Positions 36,652-41,216 of a stretch of 41,216 nt of DNA are shown here, in pieces (the first letter of the stretch is position 1; the number at the start of each line of letters is the position of its first letter). Position numbers and translations under genes: made by a program. The notes beneath the pieces were generated by a model, which saw only the letters and a program-made list of their open reading frames with translations, was not told where the DNA came from and did not search any database. The stretch lies in contig MPUH01000661.1 of assembly GCA_001970955.1 (NCBI GenBank), positions 1-41,216 on the forward strand, read 5' to 3'. Origin of the DNA: Stentor coeruleus. Taxonomy: Eukaryota > Ciliophora > Heterotrichea > Heterotrichida > Stentoridae.

Positions 36652-39162
36652 ATGGTAAACTTCACTGTGGATCAGATACGAGAGATCATGGACAACCCTG
36701 ATAACATTAGGAATATGTCTGTAATTGCTCACGTTGACCACGGGAAATCTACTTTAACTGATTCTTTAATCGCCAAAGCTGGCATCATAGCTGAAACAAA
36801 TGCTGGAGACGTCAGGTATACCGATACACGTAAAGACGAAAAGGAGAGAGGAATTACTATAAAATCCACTGGTGTGTCTCTTTTCTATGAAACCCCAGGC
36901 GATACTGAAGGTGCTCCTGATAAAAAATTCTTAATCAATCTTATTGATTCCCCAGGCCATGTTGATTTCAGCTCAGAAGTTACTGCTGCCCTAAGGGTTA
37001 CTGATGGAGCCCTTGTTGTTGTGGACTGTGTCGAAGGAGTCTGCGTGCAGACTGAAACAGTCCTTAGACAAGCTTTACAAGAAAGAATCAAACCAGTCCT
37101 TATGATTAATAAAGTCGATAGGAACTTACTTGAACTCCAACTCGATCCTGAAAGTATGTATCAGAACTTCTGTAGAACTATAGAAAAAGCTAACTCGATT
37201 ATATCAACTTATGATGATGGTAGTATGGGTGACTTAATGGTAGACCCAACTAAAGGTAACGTTGCTTTTGGTAGTGGACTTATGGGTTGGGCCTTTACCC
37301 TTAAAAAATTCTCACAGATGTATGCTAAGAAATTCGGCATTGATCAGATTAAAATGATTGAAAAACTCTGGGGTGAATGGTACTTTGATGCTGAAGGTAA
37401 AAAATGGAGACGTGTAAATACTTCAGAAAGCGGAAAGCCTCTTAAGAGAGCTTTTTGTCAATTTGTAGTTGAGCCAATTCAAAGATTGGCTAAAGCTGTC
37501 ATGGAAGGGAATAATGAAGCTTTAAACAAAATCCTAAAGACCTTAGAAATAGAACTTAAAGCTGAAGATAGAGAATTAACTGAAAAAAAATTGCTTAAAA
37601 GGATTATGCAAAAATGGCTTGGTGCTGCTGACTGTTTGCTTGATATGATTGTCTGGCACCTTCCTTCACCTAAAGTTTCACAAAGATATAGAGTTGATTA
37701 TCTTTATGAAGGCCCTCTTGATGATGAATGTGCTCAAGCAATAAGAAACTGTGACCCTAATGGTCCATTAATGATGTATGTTTCTAAAATGGTCCCATCC
37801 CAAGATAAAGGACGATTTATAGCATTTGGTAGAGTGTTTAGTGGAACGATCTCAGCAGGTCAGAAAGTCCGGATCATGGGTCCGAATTTTATAGCGGGGA
37901 AAAAAGATGATTTATACATCAAAAATATACAAAGGACTGTGATTATGATGGGCAGATACACTGAACATATCCCAGACGTGCCTTGTGGTAACACAGTCGG
38001 CTTAGTTGGAGTCGATAATTATTTGGCGAAAACTGGGACAATATCAACTCATGATGATGCTTATCCTTTAAAGAACATGAAATACTCCGTAAGCCCTGTT
38101 GTCAGAGTTGCCGTCAAGCCTAAAAACGCTGCTGACTTACCTAAACTTGTTGAAGGACTTAAGAAACTTAGTAAAAGTGACCCTCTAGTTCAATGTAGTT
38201 CTGAAGAAACAGGTGAACATATTGTCGCTGGATGTGGTGAGTTACATGTTGAAATCTGTATTCATGACTTGATTGAATATGCTGGAATTGAAATCATCCA
38301 AAGTGATCCTGTTGTTACTTATAAAGAAACCGTTCAAGGAACTTCTAATCAAGTGTGTATGTCAAAATCCCCAAACAAACATAATAGACTTTATGTTACA
38401 GCTGAACCATTTGCTGAAGGGCTTTCAGAAGCTATTGAAGCTGGGAAAATAGGACCTAAGACTGAGCCGAAATTAAGAGCTAAACAACTTCAAGATGATT
38501 TCAATTGGGATCCTAATGATGCCAAAAAAATCTGGTGTTTTGGTCCTGAAACTGTTGGTGCTAATATGCTTGTTGATACTACAAAAGGAGTTCAATATAT
38601 GAATGAAATCAAAGACTCTCTTGAATCAGGTTTCCAATGGGCAACTAAAGAAGGTTGTATGAGTGGAGAAAACATGAGAGGAGTTCGTTTTAATGTACTT
38701 GATGCATATTTACATGCTGATGCTATACATAGAGGTGGTGGGCAGCTTATTCCTACTGCTAGAAGAGTTTATTATGCAGCATTTTTAACTGCAAAACCTG
38801 CTTTACAAGAGCCTATGTTTTTAGTAGAAATTCAATGCCCTGCTGAAGTTATTGGAGGTGTTTATCAATGTTTAAGTGGAAGAAGAGGTATTGTTAATTC
38901 TGAAGAACCTGTTAGTGGTACACCTTTGACTATGGTTAAAGCTTATTTACCTGTTGCTGAGAGCTTTGGGTTCACTGCGAATTTACGCTCACAAACTTCA
39001 GGACAAGCTTTCCCTCAGTGTGTATTTGATCATTGGGCTTTGATTACTGGAGACCCTCTTGACCCAACTTCTAAATCGTGTGAAATCGTCAATGGAGTAA
39101 GAGTCAGGAAAGGACTTGAAGGAGGTATCCCTCCATTAGATAGATATCTAGATAAACTTTAG
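36652..39162 (+). CDS. EEF2: Translation elongation factor 2
   Basis: This 836-residue protein is full length for eukaryotic EF2, the GTPase that moves tRNAs and mRNA through the ribosome after peptide-bond formation. The GTPase P-loop is AHVDHGKST (26-34), with the switch region [16 protein letters not shown] (58-73), [12 protein letters not shown] and NKVDRN. The Thr of the eEF2-kinase target ([10 protein letters not shown], Thr57) is kept. The diphthamide loop [12 protein letters not shown] is intact, with the modified His at about residue 693. The C-terminus is the usual PLDRYLDKL. Codons are richer in G and C than in neighbouring genes, as expected for a highly expressed gene. The start is ATG 36652; the stop, TAG, lies 61 bp from the convergent CK2 gene's stop. 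Confidence 0.98.
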   Translation: MVNFTVDQIREIMDNPDNIRNMSVIAHVDHGKSTLTDSLIAKAGIIAETNAGDVRYTDTRKDEKERGITIKSTGVSLFYETPGDTEGAPDKKFLINLIDSPGHVDFSSEVTAALRVTDGALVVVDCVEGVCVQTETVLRQALQERIKPVLMINKVDRNLLELQLDPESMYQNFCRTIEKANSIISTYDDGSMGDLMVDPTKGNVAFGSGLMGWAFTLKKFSQMYAKKFGIDQIKMIEKLWGEWYFDAEGKKWRRVNTSESGKPLKRAFCQFVVEPIQRLAKAVMEGNNEALNKILKTLEIELKAEDRELTEKKLLKRIMQKWLGAADCLLDMIVWHLPSPKVSQRYRVDYLYEGPLDDECAQAIRNCDPNGPLMMYVSKMVPSQDKGRFIAFGRVFSGTISAGQKVRIMGPNFIAGKKDDLYIKNIQRTVIMMGRYTEHIPDVPCGNTVGLVGVDNYLAKTGTISTHDDAYPLKNMKYSVSPVVRVAVKPKNAADLPKLVEGLKKLSKSDPLVQCSSEETGEHIVAGCGELHVEICIHDLIEYAGIEIIQSDPVVTYKETVQGTSNQVCMSKSPNKHNRLYVTAEPFAEGLSEAIEAGKIGPKTEPKLRAKQLQDDFNWDPNDAKKIWCFGPETVGANMLVDTTKGVQYMNEIKDSLESGFQWATKEGCMSGENMRGVRFNVLDAYLHADAIHRGGGQLIPTARRVYYAAFLTAKPALQEPMFLVEIQCPAEVIGGVYQCLSGRRGIVNSEEPVSGTPLTMVKAYLPVAESFGFTANLRSQTSGQAFPQCVFDHWALITGDPLDPTSKSCEIVNGVRVRKGLEGGIPPLDRYLDKL

Positions 39163-39223
39163 GGTAAATAAACATATCTTTAAGTTTCAAAAATTTTTTT
39201 TTAATAAAAAGATGTGATTATGT

Positions 39224-40288
39224 TTAAGGTTTTAGTCTATTTTTTATTATAAGAGCAGTTTCTAGTTGTTGAGGATTTGTAGGTAATCTTCCTGATTCTA
39301 AGTCATTCCACATTTGGACAACAGGGGCGAAATATATATGCTTCATAGCTTCATGGGGTAAAATCCTATCATGATGATCATATTTCAACATTGCACTAAG
39401 GAAATCTAAAGCTTCAGGTACAGCTAAATGTTGATTTTCTGGAGTTATAAACCTCTGCCATGGTTTTACAACATGTTTTCCTACCATTTTCTCCAATTGA
39501 GAGCTTAGTTCCAACCCATATTTATTCAAGTATTTAAACAGCTCTTGAGTTCCAAGGACTTTCGCTATCTTAACAAGTTGATCTTGATTATCTCGTCCAT
39601 GAAAAAAAGGGTCTTTCTGGAAAATTATCCCAGCAAACATTGCTCCAAGACTCCATATATCTAAAGAATAATAATAAAGTTCATCATCCACTAAAAGTTC
39701 AGGACCTTTAAAATAACGTGAAGCAACTCTCACGTTATATTCTGTTAAAGGATGATAAAATTCAGCTAAACCCCAATCAATTAACCTTAAAAGTCTTTGT
39801 GAATGGTCTATCATAACATTTTGTGGCTTAACATCTCTATGCATTATTCCCATAGAATGTGAGAAATCTAATGCTTTTAATAGTTCATATATATAATATC
39901 TTACTTGGAAATCAGTTAATATTGGGTATAATGTACGAAAGTGGGTGTTGTTTACAAACTCAAATATTAAAGCTGGGGTTTTTGATATAGGGTCTTTTAC
40001 AGTGTTTAATAGTTTAATGATGTTTGTCCCTCCTGCGAGGTTTATGAGGATTTTGACTTCTCGTTTGTATTTTTCTTTTTTGACGGGTTTTAGAACTTTT
40101 ATGACGATCTTTTGATTGTTTGATATGTCGATGCCTTCGAATACTTCAGAGTATTTCCCATGACCGATTTTTTTTATTATTTCGTAGTTTTCTGGAGAAT
40201 TCCATTTGATTGAAAGACTTTCGTACTTGTAGTAATCAGGGTCTTTGGTGGAAAGCACGTCAGCGTAGAGTCTGGCTCGTCTTGCCAT
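39224..40288 (-). CDS. Casein kinase 2 catalytic subunit alpha
   Basis: This 354-residue protein aligns along its length with CK2 alpha, a constitutively active acidophilic Ser/Thr kinase. The start [19 protein letters not shown] and the YESLSIKW segment match the N-terminal tail that holds the activation loop open. The glycine loop is [11 protein letters not shown] (42-52), the catalytic Lys is in [11 protein letters not shown] (Lys64), the loop is [11 protein letters not shown], the metal site is the CK2-type DWG (171-173), and [12 protein letters not shown] is the P+1 region. The basic cluster is [13 protein letters not shown]. Changes from animals are minor. No beta subunit is nearby. The ATG follows GGTTTATAA; stop is TAA. 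Confidence 0.97.
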   Translation of the reverse strand: MARRARLYADVLSTKDPDYYKYESLSIKWNSPENYEIIKKIGHGKYSEVFEGIDISNNQKIVIKVLKPVKKEKYKREVKILINLAGGTNIIKLLNTVKDPISKTPALIFEFVNNTHFRTLYPILTDFQVRYYIYELLKALDFSHSMGIMHRDVKPQNVMIDHSQRLLRLIDWGLAEFYHPLTEYNVRVASRYFKGPELLVDDELYYYSLDIWSLGAMFAGIIFQKDPFFHGRDNQDQLVKIAKVLGTQELFKYLNKYGLELSSQLEKMVGKHVVKPWQRFITPENQHLAVPEALDFLSAMLKYDHHDRILPHEAMKHIYFAPVVQMWNDLESGRLPTNPQQLETALIIKNRLKP

Positions 40289-41216
40289 TTATAAACCAAC
40301 ATTTAGTGAACTTTTAAATTTATTAGACTTGGATTGACGTAGATTAAATTTAGGTTTGGTTTTAGGGTGGGTTTTTGAGTGAAAATTTTAGAGGATTTTT
40401 GAGTTTGTGAATTATAATGAATTTATTGAGGAGATAAGTTATATTTGATTGATTGAGATTATTTTTATATGGATTTAGATACTTTGGTTAAGTTTTTGGT
40501 TTTTGATGCTTAACTTTTGATACATTTTTACAGTTTGGTTGAGGGGTTTTTGCAGTTGTGAGGATTTTTGTGGGTTTTTAAAGGATTTTTGTGATGGGTA
40601 TCGATTTTTATACTGGAAGTATTGGATAAATAAATTTTTTATATGATTTTTCAATTGCAAAAATTTTTTTTAGGTCAAATATTGTGTTTTTTGTTGGAAG
40701 AAGGAAGTCAATGTTATTACTGCATTCGAAACTTATGGTGTGGAATGATAGCAAGCAAGAAATTGCTGCTGAGATTGGGTTTAAGAAATTAAAACTTTGA
40801 GCTTAGGAGGGTATTTTTTTGTGGTTTTGAAGAAAATATTTATATCTAAAATACTTCGAATTAACGATGAAAGGGTTAAAAATCTTATAATTTATTTGCA
40901 ATTGAGTGAATCAAGTAGTTATAAATTTGATATAGTGTGCTAAAATTAATCCAAGTGAAATGCAAAACTGTAGAAATTAGAAACTTATTTGAAATTGATG
41001 AAAAAATCCAATAATTATATATCTTATTATTTACAGACTGTTTTAATATAATCATGACTGATTTAATATCAAAAATGAAAGAAAGCATGATAATTAGTTC
41101 TGATAAATATATATATAAGGTTACATAAAAATTACGAATGAGAAAAGAAATGAAAAGATGGTAATAAGTCAGCATTAGCTTCATCTAAAACTTATAAAGG
41201 AAGTTCATGAATATAG
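40289..41216. other. End of window: 5' flank of CK2 and unassigned sequence
   Basis: The plus strand is G-rich to about 40850, the 5' flank of the minus-strand kinase gene. After that it is mixed, with short protein-like plus-strand runs (LETYLKLMKKSNNYISYYLQ near 40980-41040, and KDGNKSALASSKTYKGSS near 41157-41210) broken by stops. These could be a relic or the edge of a gene beyond the window. No gene is accepted. Confidence 0.4.

Noticed and set aside
40885-41184. 99-codon hydrophobic minus-strand frame at the window end
   Set aside because: It has an ATG, but it is dominated by Ile, Leu, Tyr and Phe from AT-rich codons and has no domain. The flank composition does not mark a gene.
1-41216. 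tRNA, rRNA, CRISPR array, transposase or phage genes
   Set aside because: I looked for the tRNA T-loop GTTCGA/GTTCAA context, regular repeat-spacer units and recombinase motifs and found none convincing. A covariance-model scan would be decisive for RNA genes.

Overview
The window reads as AT-rich nuclear DNA from a heterotrich ciliate of the Stentor type. Four things point there. Genes are short and almost all intronless. One clear intron is only 15 nt long (GTA...TAG, 15544-15558). All three stop codons act as stops: TGA ends the BTB gene, and tryptophan is TGG throughout the conserved genes, which argues against the UGA=Trp code of Blepharisma. The protein families are ordinary eukaryotic ones (EF2, CK2 alpha, CSN8, Snf7/CHMP4, Rab, VPS13-like, SLC35F6-like). 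The species is an inference.

Layout. 1-5 kb: three unrecognised small genes, a decayed SF3B4-type splicing-factor gene, and a CBM20 protein. 5-12 kb: a C2-domain protein, a probable mitochondrial IF1-like protein, a coiled-coil protein with an Spc25-like end, and a DMT-type transporter. 12-21 kb: a degenerate minus-strand gene, an unknown protein, the intron-containing gene, a CCT-motif protein 44 bp from CSN8, a BTB protein, and Snf7. 21-30 kb: mostly unknown small proteins, then a Rab11-like GTPase 63 bp from a tail-anchored SNARE-like protein. 30-41 kb: a short VPS13-like protein, two coiled-coil proteins, EF2 and CK2 alpha. Membrane-traffic genes recur (Snf7, Rab, SNARE-like, VPS13-like, C2), but nothing shows they form one unit. 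Genes lie on both strands in no operon-like order.

The two most useful observations are structural. First, every well-supported gene has a C-rich, G-poor 5' flank and a G-rich, C-poor 3' flank on its own strand. By hand count, 34337-34581 has 60 C and 2 G, and 5161-5520 has 86 G and 2 C. An unexplained flip of this skew in the 1.9-kb gap at 2.6-4.6 kb led to the SF3B4-like pseudogene. Second, six single-N positions are each flanked by direct repeats of 43-145 bp. These look like unmerged contig overlaps, not biology.

No tRNA, rRNA, CRISPR, transposase or other mobile-element gene was recognised. I found no convincing new multi-gene system. The novelty is in gene decay, strand composition and a few divergent eukaryotic families.
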